From assembly GCA_001805695.1 (NCBI GenBank), contig MHGT01000028.1, positions 1 through 6,210 of the forward strand: a DNA stretch of 6,210 bases, in the 5' to 3' direction. A program made the translations under genes and the position numbers. Below, in pieces: positions 1 to 5,093 of the stretch (positions are counted from its first letter, which is position 1; each line of letters opens with the position of its first letter). The notes under the pieces were generated by a model. It saw nothing but the letters and a program-made list of their open reading frames with translations. It was not told where the DNA came from and did no database searches. The DNA is from Omnitrophica WOR_2 bacterium RIFCSPHIGHO2_02_FULL_67_20 (GTDB lineage Bacteria > Omnitrophota > Gorgyraeia > Aquiviventales > Aquiviventaceae).

Positions 1-225
1 CAGGCACTTCTGGACGCCATGCGCACGCTTGACGGACGGAGGCTGCTCGACTGCGTCCATGAGCGGTCGATCGTCATGTGCGGCGACGGGGCCGCCGCCT
101 GCGTGCTGGACGCGGCGCGCGCGCTGGGTGCTGTGTCGGCGCGGGTCGCGCGATACGGCACGAGCGCGGACGCCGGCGGCGATCCCGGCTCAACGACCGG
201 CTACGCGGGCATCGTGATTACATGA
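1..225 (+). CDS. AmmeMemoRadiSam system protein B (MEMO1 family), 3' end only
   Basis: The window opens inside this gene, reading in frame from base 1 to the TGA at 223-225; about 74 C-terminal residues are present. The visible stretch contains VLDAARALGA, followed about ten residues later by RYGTSAD, a Gly/Asp turn and TTGYAGIV just before the end. This matches the C-terminal pattern of MEMO1-family proteins, in which a VLEAARALGA-like helix is followed by a YATSGD-like strand and a final VGYAGI strand. Family knowledge: these proteins share the fold of class III extradiol dioxygenases and often occur with an AMMECR1 domain protein and a radical SAM protein. Their biochemical role in bacteria is not established. 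The partner genes would lie upstream, outside the window. Internal ATGs at 19 and 76 are not starts, because the family needs about 260 residues or more. The last codons and the stop fall inside a degenerate repeat that continues into the next gene. Identification rests on the C-terminus alone. Confidence 0.78.
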   Translation, partial: QALLDAMRTLDGRRLLDCVHERSIVMCGDGAAACVLDAARALGAVSARVARYGTSADAGGDPGSTTGYAGIVIT

Positions 226-272
226 TGACACGGATGATAACATCGGATTACGCAGATTAAATGGATGAGCCG
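216..272. repeat. Degenerate tandem repeat of GAT-starting words spanning the MEMO/DUF1844 junction
   Basis: Words beginning GAT (GATTACAT, GATGACACG, GATGATAAC, GATTACGCA, GATTAAATG, GATGAGCCG) start at 216, 224, 233, 246, 255 and 264, mostly 9 nt apart, with one 13-nt step. The run covers the last codons and stop of the upstream gene, the whole 35-nt gap, and the first codons of the DUF1844 gene. It is clearly more A+T-rich than the coding sequence on either side. No promoter or Shine-Dalgarno sequence is evident in it. The periodicity is seen directly; calling it a repeat element is inference, since the copies are diverged and the tract is short. Confidence 0.45.
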
Positions 273-656
273 GTGAAGAAGCGAGTTGACGAGTCGTGGA
301 AAGAGCAGGCGGAGCGCGAGAAGCAAACCGTCGCTTCGCCGGCCAAGCCGGCCGGGCCCGCGGCGGCCGGCCCGGCCGAGGCCGCCGGCCCGGAGGCCGA
401 GGAGGTCCCTCAGGCGCGGTTCGACGTCTTCCTCTCCGGCCTGGCGATGGAAGCGCTCATCGCGCTCGGGGATATGGCGCACCCGGTTACCCGCAAGCAG
501 GCGGCAAATCTCCCGCATGCCAAGTATCTCATTGATCTCCTGGGCCTCCTCGAAGAGAAAACGAAGGGCAACCGCTCGGCGGACGAAGACAAACTGCTGA
601 TGGACGCGCTCTACCAGCTACGCATGCGCTACCTGACGAAATCGGGTGGCGCATGA
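261..656 (+). CDS. DUF1844 domain protein
   Basis: A 131-residue protein of unknown function. Residues 1-25 are charged (Lys/Glu-rich). Residues 26-48 form a low-complexity Ala/Pro/Gly-rich linker encoded by GGCC-rich DNA. The DUF1844 domain occupies about residues 53-126: FDVFLSGLAMEALIALGD, then HPVTRKQAANL, AKYLIDLLGLLEEKTKGN, and a final LLMDALYQLRMRYL. This is the usual layout of these small helical proteins, whose core is about 75 residues. The ATG at 261 directly follows an in-frame TAA (258-260), so the gene cannot start further upstream; GTG at 273 is the only nearby alternative. No clear Shine-Dalgarno precedes it. The stop overlaps the rmuC start (ATGA, 653-656), implying translational coupling. 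In other genomes this domain is often found near housekeeping genes, but no reaction is known. The family call is firm; the function is unknown. Confidence 0.85.
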   Translation: MDEPVKKRVDESWKEQAEREKQTVASPAKPAGPAAAGPAEAAGPEAEEVPQARFDVFLSGLAMEALIALGDMAHPVTRKQAANLPHAKYLIDLLGLLEEKTKGNRSADEDKLLMDALYQLRMRYLTKSGGA

Positions 657-1819
657 TCATCCTAGCGGCGTTGCTCATTGGTGTCGTCCTCATCGGACTG
701 CTTGTGTTACTAGTACGCAGTCAGCGACGGAGCGCCGCAATGGCTCGGACTGCCGAAGCCGCTGCCAAAGTAGTCGCAGACACGGCCCAAGCTGCGCTAC
801 AGGTCAAGGAGGACCTATCCAGTCTTACGAATGAACTGCGGGGACGATACAACGAGCTCCTAACACAGCGGCAGACCCAAGTCACCGAAATTCGTGAGGA
901 CCGTGATGCCATGCGCGATCTCTCCACCACATGGACGGAACGCATCACAACCATTACTGAATCGCTGGAGAGGATCAGCAAAGACGCAACTCAAAAAGTC
1001 AGCGATATGGCTAGCACATTGAAGCCTATCGTTTCAATATTCCGTTCTCCACAGGCCGCTGGAATTGAATTTGGCGAAGCAACGCTAGACGTGCTGCTCA
1101 AGACGCATCTCGGCGAACAGTGTTATGTACGCAAACCACGCCTCCTAGCTGTCGGGCAAGACGTCGTCGATTTTGCAATCAAGCTTCCGGAATGCCTTGT
1201 ACCCATCGACTCCAAGTTTCCCACGGTACAGTATCGCGCCTGGGTAGACGCCTCTAATGAGGTTGAGTTAAAGGCGGCGTGGCGAGCCTTCCGGGATCAG
1301 CTCATCCGACAGATGGAGGCCACTGCAAAGTACATCAAGCCCGATGCGGGAACAACAGACTATGCCTTAATCTTTATGCCTTCTGACATCATCTATCAGC
1401 AAGCGTTTCTCACGCAACAAGTCTATGATCAAGAGAATCCGATTCCCCAGCGCGCTATCCAGCTGCAGGTCTTTGGTTGTTCCACTCAGACGCTCTTTCC
1501 GATGTTCAATCTCATTCGTCTTGGGCTTCGGAATCTCAAGATCGCGGAGGACGTCAAGGGAATCCGAAGTCAGATTGACGAGCTCAGTAATGTTTTTACT
1601 AGGATATTCCAGGATACTGAGTGGAAGACCTTGAGAACCCATGTCAAACAGCTATCTGATCATGTTGAACGTATGGTCTCGGAGAAGGGGAGCGTATCCA
1701 GAATGGCGGAGGCTATGAAGCGACTCGCGGATTTCAGTCACGAGCGAAGTGAGTCAAATCGAACGAGCGTCCCCCAAACGCCCGATGACCTACTCGCTCT
1801 GCAAAGGGAGAACCAATGA
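653..1819 (+). CDS. rmuC: RmuC family DNA recombination protein
   Basis: A 388-residue membrane-anchored RmuC homologue. Residues 1-22 form one hydrophobic segment followed by SQRR, a typical N-in anchor. Residues about 28-125 are predicted coiled coil, rich in Ala, Glu, Gln and Arg. The RmuC core covers about 135-345: FGEATLDVLL (139-149), VVDFAIKLPE (171-180) and the hallmark PIDSKFPTVQYRAW (184-197), then IFMPSDIIYQQAF (240-252). Asp173, Asp186 and Lys188 fit the PD-(D/E)XK-like nuclease core assigned to this family. In E. coli, RmuC limits inversions at short inverted repeats; its mechanism is unproven. The protein is shorter than E. coli RmuC (475 aa), and its CSTQTLFPMFNLIRLGLR segment is a divergent version of the usual region. 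The gene starts and ends in ATGA overlaps with its neighbours. Its G+C in sampled 60-base blocks is about 38-57%, far below the flanks, and it uses TTA, CTA and other A/T-ending codons that are rare nearby. This suggests acquisition from another genome. Confidence 0.9.
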   Translation: MIILAALLIGVVLIGLLVLLVRSQRRSAAMARTAEAAAKVVADTAQAALQVKEDLSSLTNELRGRYNELLTQRQTQVTEIREDRDAMRDLSTTWTERITTITESLERISKDATQKVSDMASTLKPIVSIFRSPQAAGIEFGEATLDVLLKTHLGEQCYVRKPRLLAVGQDVVDFAIKLPECLVPIDSKFPTVQYRAWVDASNEVELKAAWRAFRDQLIRQMEATAKYIKPDAGTTDYALIFMPSDIIYQQAFLTQQVYDQENPIPQRAIQLQVFGCSTQTLFPMFNLIRLGLRNLKIAEDVKGIRSQIDELSNVFTRIFQDTEWKTLRTHVKQLSDHVERMVSEKGSVSRMAEAMKRLADFSHERSESNRTSVPQTPDDLLALQRENQ

Positions 1820-1992
1820 TCGACCGAACCCTGCTGGAACTGCTGGCTTGTCCCGTGTGCAAGACGGCGGTGCGCGAAGAGGGGGATCGGCTGGTCTGCG
1901 TCCGGTGCGGACGCCGCTACCCCGTGCGCGACGGCATCCCCGTCATGCTGGTGGAGGAGGCCGAGCAGCCGTCAGAAAAACGTAACCAGTAA
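1816..1992 (+). CDS. Trm112-like zinc-ribbon protein (YcaR/UPF0434 type)
   Basis: A 58-residue protein that is easy to miss because of its size. It begins MIDRTLLELLACPVCK and contains two cysteine pairs, Cys12/Cys15 and Cys28/Cys31, in a CPVC...CVRC zinc-ribbon arrangement. These are followed by RRYPVRDGIPVMLVEEAE, the pattern that defines Trm112/YcaR proteins (YPxxxGIPVML). Length matches the bacterial family (about 55-65 aa). Trm112 in eukaryotes and archaea activates several methyltransferases. Bacterial members are thought to act similarly, though partners are mostly unknown. The ATG overlaps the rmuC stop (ATGA at 1816-1819) and is preceded at 5 nt by AAGGGAG (1804-1810), a good ribosome binding site inside the rmuC coding end. 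The TAA stop overlaps the aroQ ATG (TAATG). The flanking genes do not indicate which methyltransferase it might serve. Confidence 0.88.
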   Translation: MIDRTLLELLACPVCKTAVREEGDRLVCVRCGRRYPVRDGIPVMLVEEAEQPSEKRNQ

Positions 1993-2489
1993 TGAGAAAA
2001 TTAAGCATCCTCGTCATCCATGGCCCAAACCTTCAGCTCCTCGGCCAGCGCCAGCCGAGCATCTACGGCACCGCCGACCTGGCGTCAATCAACCGCGAAC
2101 TCGAAGGGCTCGCGGCGGCGCGCGGCGCATCGCTGACGGTCCTCCAGTCGAACCACGAGGGGGAGATCGTCGAGCAGATCGGCGGGGCCAAGGGCCGCTA
2201 CGATGGCCTGCTGATCAACCCGGCCGCCTATACCCACACGAGCGTGGCCATCCGCGACGCGGTCGAGGCGGCGGGGATCCCGGCCGTAGAGGTCCACCTC
2301 TCCAACATCTACGTCCGGGAGCCGTTCCGCCATCAGTCGCTCATCGCCCCGGTCTGCCGCGGGCAGGTGTCCGGCTTCGGCCCCGCAAGCTACCGGCTCG
2401 GGCTGGAGGCGCTCCTCGCACTGCTCGGCCAGCCGACCCGTGCGGTCCGTCGAACCGCGCGGCCGGTCAGGCGCCGGGCAGGGGGTTAG
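1992..2489 (+). CDS. aroQ: 3-dehydroquinate dehydratase, type II
   Basis: Catalyses dehydration of 3-dehydroquinate to 3-dehydroshikimate, the third step of the shikimate pathway, in the cytosol; type II enzymes form dodecamers. Motifs appear in order: HGPNLQLLGQRQPSIYG (10-26), with the lid arginine Arg20 and catalytic Tyr25; QSNHEGE (52-58); INPAAYTHTSVAIRDA (75-90) with Asn76; EVHLSNIYVREPFRHQS (100-116) with catalytic His102 and Arg109; then GFGPASYRLGLEAL. All expected catalytic residues are present. The family consensus HGPNLNLLG has Gln at the second Asn (Gln15), a mild substitution. At 165 residues the protein is about 15-20 longer than usual because of an Arg/Ala/Pro-rich tail (about 145-165) with no recognisable domain. 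The ATG overlaps the stop of the Trm112-like gene and lacks a strong Shine-Dalgarno, so it is probably translated by coupling. efp begins 6 nt after the stop. Confidence 0.97.
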   Translation: MRKLSILVIHGPNLQLLGQRQPSIYGTADLASINRELEGLAAARGASLTVLQSNHEGEIVEQIGGAKGRYDGLLINPAAYTHTSVAIRDAVEAAGIPAVEVHLSNIYVREPFRHQSLIAPVCRGQVSGFGPASYRLGLEALLALLGQPTRAVRRTARPVRRRAGG

Positions 2490-2495
2490 GGCACC

Positions 2496-3053
2496 ATGAT
2501 CTCCACCACGGAGTTTAGAAACGGCGAGGCCATCGTGATGGACGGCCAGCTGTGGATCATCGTGGAGTACCAGCACGTCAAGCCGGGGAAGGGGGGCGCC
2601 TTCGTCCGCACCAAGCTCCGTCGATTGCGGGACGACTCCGTCATCGAGCGCACCTTCCGCGCGGGCGAGAAGTTCCAGGAAGCGTACATCGAGAAGCGCA
2701 CCCTCCAATACCTCTACCGCACCGCGGACACGTTCCACCTCATGGACACCAAGTCGTACGAAGAGGTGCAGGTGCCGGCGAAGGCGATCGGCCAGGCGGC
2801 GGGCTTCGTGAAGGAGAACATGGAGCTGGAGGGCCAGTTTCACGACGGCCAGCTCATCGGGATCCAGCCGCCGATGTTCGTGGACGTGCACATCGAGTCC
2901 ACCGAGCCGGGCGTGCGCGGCGACACCTCGAAGGGGGGCCTGAAGCCGGCCAAGCTCGAAACCGGCGCCACCATTCAGGTCCCGCTGTTCGTCGGGACTG
3001 GCGACCGCATCCGAGTCGATACGAGAACCGGCTCGTACGTGTCGCGCGTGTAA
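2496..3053 (+). CDS. efp: Translation elongation factor P
   Basis: A 185-residue, full-length EF-P. It binds between the P and E sites of the ribosome and relieves stalling at consecutive prolines. The N-terminal KOW-like domain (1-65) carries the tip loop HVKPGKGGAF, with Lys32 in the position that is modified by beta-lysylation, hydroxylation or other chemistry in many bacteria. The Lys identity fits either an EpmA-type or 5-aminopentanol-type pathway, or none; no modification gene is in the window. The two C-terminal OB domains are present (about 66-126 and 127-185), including the family signature near GGLKPAKLETGATIQVPLFV and the end GDRIRVDTRTGSYVSRV. The start is the first ATG, with a GGGGG stretch about 10 nt upstream inside aroQ, a weak ribosome binding site. 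The gene is probably co-transcribed with aroQ. The Xaa-Pro peptidase gene that often separates aroQ and efp is absent. Confidence 0.98.
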   Translation: MISTTEFRNGEAIVMDGQLWIIVEYQHVKPGKGGAFVRTKLRRLRDDSVIERTFRAGEKFQEAYIEKRTLQYLYRTADTFHLMDTKSYEEVQVPAKAIGQAAGFVKENMELEGQFHDGQLIGIQPPMFVDVHIESTEPGVRGDTSKGGLKPAKLETGATIQVPLFVGTGDRIRVDTRTGSYVSRV

Positions 3054-3059
3054 GTACAA

Positions 3060-3149
3060 CCCGTTGGCCCGTTTGGCCGGTTAGGCCCGTTCAGCCTGTT
3101 ATACCAACAGGCCAACGGACATAACGGGCATAACGGACATAACGGGGAA
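3060..3149. repeat. Inverted array of a 9-nt CCGTT-containing word between efp and accB
   Basis: GTT recurs at 3063, 3071, 3080, 3089 and 3098 (steps 8, 9, 9, 9), within variants of GGCCCGTTN. From 3106 the same word appears on the opposite strand: AAC at 3106, 3114, 3123, 3132 and 3141 (steps 8, 9, 9, 9), as AACGGACAT and AACGGGCAT. The five-plus-five arrangement turns around at about 3103. The centre is a 7-bp hairpin, GCCTGTT (3094-3100) against AACAGGC (3106-3112), with loop ATACC. CCGTT units on the left (3087-3091, 3069-3073, 3061-3065) can pair with AACGG units on the right (3114-3118, 3132-3136, 3141-3145). A rival 9-bp pairing joins CCGTTGGCC (3061-3069) to GGCCAACGG (3110-3118). This is direct observation. 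Function is unknown: it could be a transcript structure, a protein-binding array or a dispersed genomic repeat. Confidence 0.8.
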
Positions 3150-3150
3150 C

Positions 3151-3157
3151 GGGGAGG
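3151..3157 (+). promoter_or_regulatory. Ribosome binding site of accB
   Basis: GGGGAGG ends 5 nt before the GTG at 3163. It is the strongest Shine-Dalgarno in this part of the window and decides the non-ATG start of accB. It lies directly after the 9-nt repeat array, so a folded array would sit right next to the initiation site. Confidence 0.8.
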
Positions 3158-3162
3158 CCGAC

Positions 3163-3639
3163 GTGGACAAGCGAGTGAAATCGTCCGAACGGGAAGCCTT
3201 TCGGTTGATTGAAGAGATGCTCCAGCTCATGGAAAGCCGCGGCCTCGTCGAGCTGGAGATGGAGCACCAGGGGCTCCGGATCCGGCTCAAGAAGGCGCCC
3301 TCCGGGCCCGGCCCCCAGATCGTCGAATACTCGGCCGGCGTCCCGCAGCCGGCCGCGGGCACTGCCGCCGCGCCGAAAGTCCCCGAGGGCGGCCACCGCA
3401 TCGTCATCAAATCCCCCATGGTCGGCACCTTCTATCGCGCCCCCGCGCCCGACGCCCCGCCGTTCGCCGAGATCGGCCAGGACATCGAGGTCGGCCAGGT
3501 CGTCTGCCTCCTCGAAGCGATGAAGCTGATGAACGAGATCAAGTCGGAAGTCGCCGGCCGCATCGCCGAGGTCCTTGTGGAGAACGGCGCCCCCGTGGAA
3601 TACGGCCAGCCGCTGTTCGTCGTCGAGCCGCGCTCCTAG
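3163..3639 (+). CDS. accB: Acetyl-CoA carboxylase biotin carboxyl carrier protein
   Basis: A 158-residue BCCP. It carries the biotin that shuttles carboxylate from biotin carboxylase (AccC, next gene) to the carboxyltransferase (AccA/AccD, not in the window), the first committed step of fatty-acid synthesis. Residues 1-45 form the N-terminal region that contacts AccC. Residues 46-75 are an Ala/Pro/Gly-rich flexible linker. The biotinyl domain is about 78-157, with the AccB-type thumb SPMVGTFYRAPAPDAPPF (84-101) and the biotinylation motif EAMKLMNEI, where Lys121 receives biotin. The thumb separates it from biotinyl domains of other carboxylases. Length is typical (150-160). Start is GTG at 3163, supported by GGGGAGG five nt upstream; in-frame GTG at 3175 has no such site. 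A 109-nt repeat-filled gap separates it from efp, so an independent promoter there is possible but none was recognised. accC follows after 28 nt. Confidence 0.97.
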   Translation: MDKRVKSSEREAFRLIEEMLQLMESRGLVELEMEHQGLRIRLKKAPSGPGPQIVEYSAGVPQPAAGTAAAPKVPEGGHRIVIKSPMVGTFYRAPAPDAPPFAEIGQDIEVGQVVCLLEAMKLMNEIKSEVAGRIAEVLVENGAPVEYGQPLFVVEPRS

Positions 3640-3667
3640 CGCCGCGGCCCGGCTCACGGCTCTCGCC

Positions 3668-5023
3668 ATGTTCTCAAAAATCCTCATCGCCAACCGGGGG
3701 GAGATCGCCGTCCGGGTCATACGGACCTGCAAAGAAATGAACATCCGGACGGTCGCCGTCTATTCGGAAGCGGACCGCAACAGCCTCCACGTGCGGCTGG
3801 CGGACGAAGCGATCTGCGTGGGCGGAGCGCGAGCCGAGCAGAGCTACTTGAACATCCCGGCCATCATCAGCGCGGCCGAAATCGCCGATGTGGACGGCAT
3901 CCATCCCGGCTACGGCTTCCTCTCGCAGAACGCCCACTTCGTCGAGATCTGCGAGTCCTGCAATATCACGTTCATCGGGCCGCCGGCCTCGGCGATCCGG
4001 CTCATGGGCGACAAGATCGCGGCCAAAGACCTCATGCGCAAGGCGGGGATCCCCATCGTGCCGGGCAGCATGGCCGCCGTCCGCAACAAGGAGGACGCGC
4101 TGAAGACCGCCCGGCGGATCGGCTACCCGGTCATTGTCAAGGCGGCGGCGGGCGGCGGCGGGCGGGGCATGCGGGTCTGCCACAACGACGTGCGACTCAT
4201 TAGCGCGCTGATGACCTGCCAGGCGGAGGCGAAGGCGAGCTTCGGCAACGGCGACGTCTTCGTGGAGAAATGCCTGGAGCAGCCGCGCCACATCGAGTTC
4301 CAGATCCTCGCGGACCGGGCGGGGCACACGATCCACCTGGGGGAGCGCGACTGCACGATCCAGCGCCGCCACCAGAAGCTCATCGAGGAGTCCCCCTCGC
4401 CGGCGGTCGACGCCAAGCTGCGCCGCAAGATCGGCGAGTTGGCGGTCCGGGCGGCCAAGGCGGCGGACTACGCGTCGGTGGGCACGATCGAGTTCCTCCT
4501 CAACAAGGACGGCACCTTCTACTTCATCGAGATGAACACCCGCATCCAGGTCGAGCACCCGGTCACCGAGATGGTGACCGGCATCGACCTCATCAAGGAA
4601 CAGATCCGGGTGGCGGCCGGGGAAACGCTGGGCCTGAAGCAGGATGACGTGGCACTCGACGGGTGGGCGATCGAGTGCCGCATCAATGCGGAGGATCCGT
4701 CGAACGGCTTCGCGCCATCGCCCGGCCGCATCACCGAGTACCAACCGCCCGGCGGGCGCGGCGTCCGGGTGGACACCCACGTCTTCGCCGGCTACGACGT
4801 GCCGCCGTTCTACGACTCGCTGCTGGCCAAGCTCATCACGACGGGGCGCACGCGCGAGGACGCCATCCGCGTCATGCAGCGCGCGCTGGATGAGTTCCTC
4901 CTCGAGCCCATCCGCACGACCATTCCGCTTCACAAGCAGATTTTCAGCGACCCGACGTTCTGGCGCGGGCAGATCTCGACCGACTACATCGATCGGCAGC
5001 TCCAGCTGGGGGAGAGCGAATGA
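3668..5023 (+). CDS. accC: Acetyl-CoA carboxylase biotin carboxylase subunit
   Basis: A 451-residue biotin carboxylase, about the family length (E. coli 449). It uses ATP and bicarbonate to carboxylate biotin on AccB. The N-terminal domain opens MFSKILIANRGEIAVRVIRT and includes HPGYGFLSQN (79-88). The ATP-grasp domain has MGDK with Lys116, YPVIVKAAAGGGGRGM (153-168) with Lys158 and the glycine lid, and His208. The metal and catalytic region includes Glu275, then IEMNTRIQVEHPVTEMVTG (287-305) with Glu288, Asn290 and Arg292, and Arg338 in WAIECRINAEDP. These align with E. coli residues 116, 159, 209, 276, 288, 292 and 338. The reading frame is open back to an ATG at 3575 inside accB, but the conserved N-terminus begins at 3668, so that start is chosen. 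No clear Shine-Dalgarno precedes it, so translation may be coupled to accB 28 nt upstream. Confidence 0.98.
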   Translation: MFSKILIANRGEIAVRVIRTCKEMNIRTVAVYSEADRNSLHVRLADEAICVGGARAEQSYLNIPAIISAAEIADVDGIHPGYGFLSQNAHFVEICESCNITFIGPPASAIRLMGDKIAAKDLMRKAGIPIVPGSMAAVRNKEDALKTARRIGYPVIVKAAAGGGGRGMRVCHNDVRLISALMTCQAEAKASFGNGDVFVEKCLEQPRHIEFQILADRAGHTIHLGERDCTIQRRHQKLIEESPSPAVDAKLRRKIGELAVRAAKAADYASVGTIEFLLNKDGTFYFIEMNTRIQVEHPVTEMVTGIDLIKEQIRVAAGETLGLKQDDVALDGWAIECRINAEDPSNGFAPSPGRITEYQPPGGRGVRVDTHVFAGYDVPPFYDSLLAKLITTGRTREDAIRVMQRALDEFLLEPIRTTIPLHKQIFSDPTFWRGQISTDYIDRQLQLGESE

Positions 5024-5081
5024 CGATCAGGACCGATCAAGTGGTGGGATGAACGTGCTGCAGAAATCGTCCACAACAACA

Positions 5082-5086
5082 AGGAG
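5082..5086 (+). promoter_or_regulatory. Ribosome binding site of the phosphofructokinase gene
   Basis: AGGAG sits 7 nt before the ATG at 5094 and selects it over the in-frame ATG at 5049, which lacks a comparable site and would add 15 residues not expected in the family. The rest of the 70-nt accC-pfk gap shows no hairpin terminator or recognisable promoter. Confidence 0.85.
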
Positions 5087-5093
5087 AAGCGAC

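Noticed and set aside
337..405. GGCC-rich tract in the DUF1844 gene as a separate repeat or regulatory element
   Set aside because: It encodes an Ala/Pro/Gly linker in frame, and the GC-rich pattern is expected from those codons in this genome.
2085..3059. Minus-strand open frame of about 324 codons opposite aroQ and efp
   Set aside because: It spans two conserved sense genes plus the gap between them and has the same GC-driven composition; no domain is recognisable.
3094..3112. Hairpin GCCTGTT-ATACC-AACAGGC as a rho-independent terminator for efp
   Set aside because: The stem is only 7 bp, moderately GC-rich, and is not followed by a run of T; it is better explained as the centre of the inverted word array.
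3060..3149. CRISPR array
   Set aside because: The repeated unit is 9 nt with no unique spacers, and the copies change strand midway.
3575..3667. Upstream extension of accC (ATG at 3575) giving 31 more residues
   Set aside because: The extra residues are out-of-frame translation of the accB end, with no similarity to AccC N-termini, which begin at MFSKILIANRGEIA.
3674..4933. Long minus-strand open frame of about 419 codons opposite accC
   Set aside because: It lies antisense to a fully conserved accC. Its translation is Arg/Asp/Val/Leu-rich low complexity, typical of the complement of high-GC codons, and shows no family motif.
4644..5093. Upstream extension of the phosphofructokinase frame into accC
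   Set aside because: The extension is a Ser/Arg-rich shadow of accC in another frame. AGGAG 7 nt before 5094 and the family N-terminus support the shorter start.
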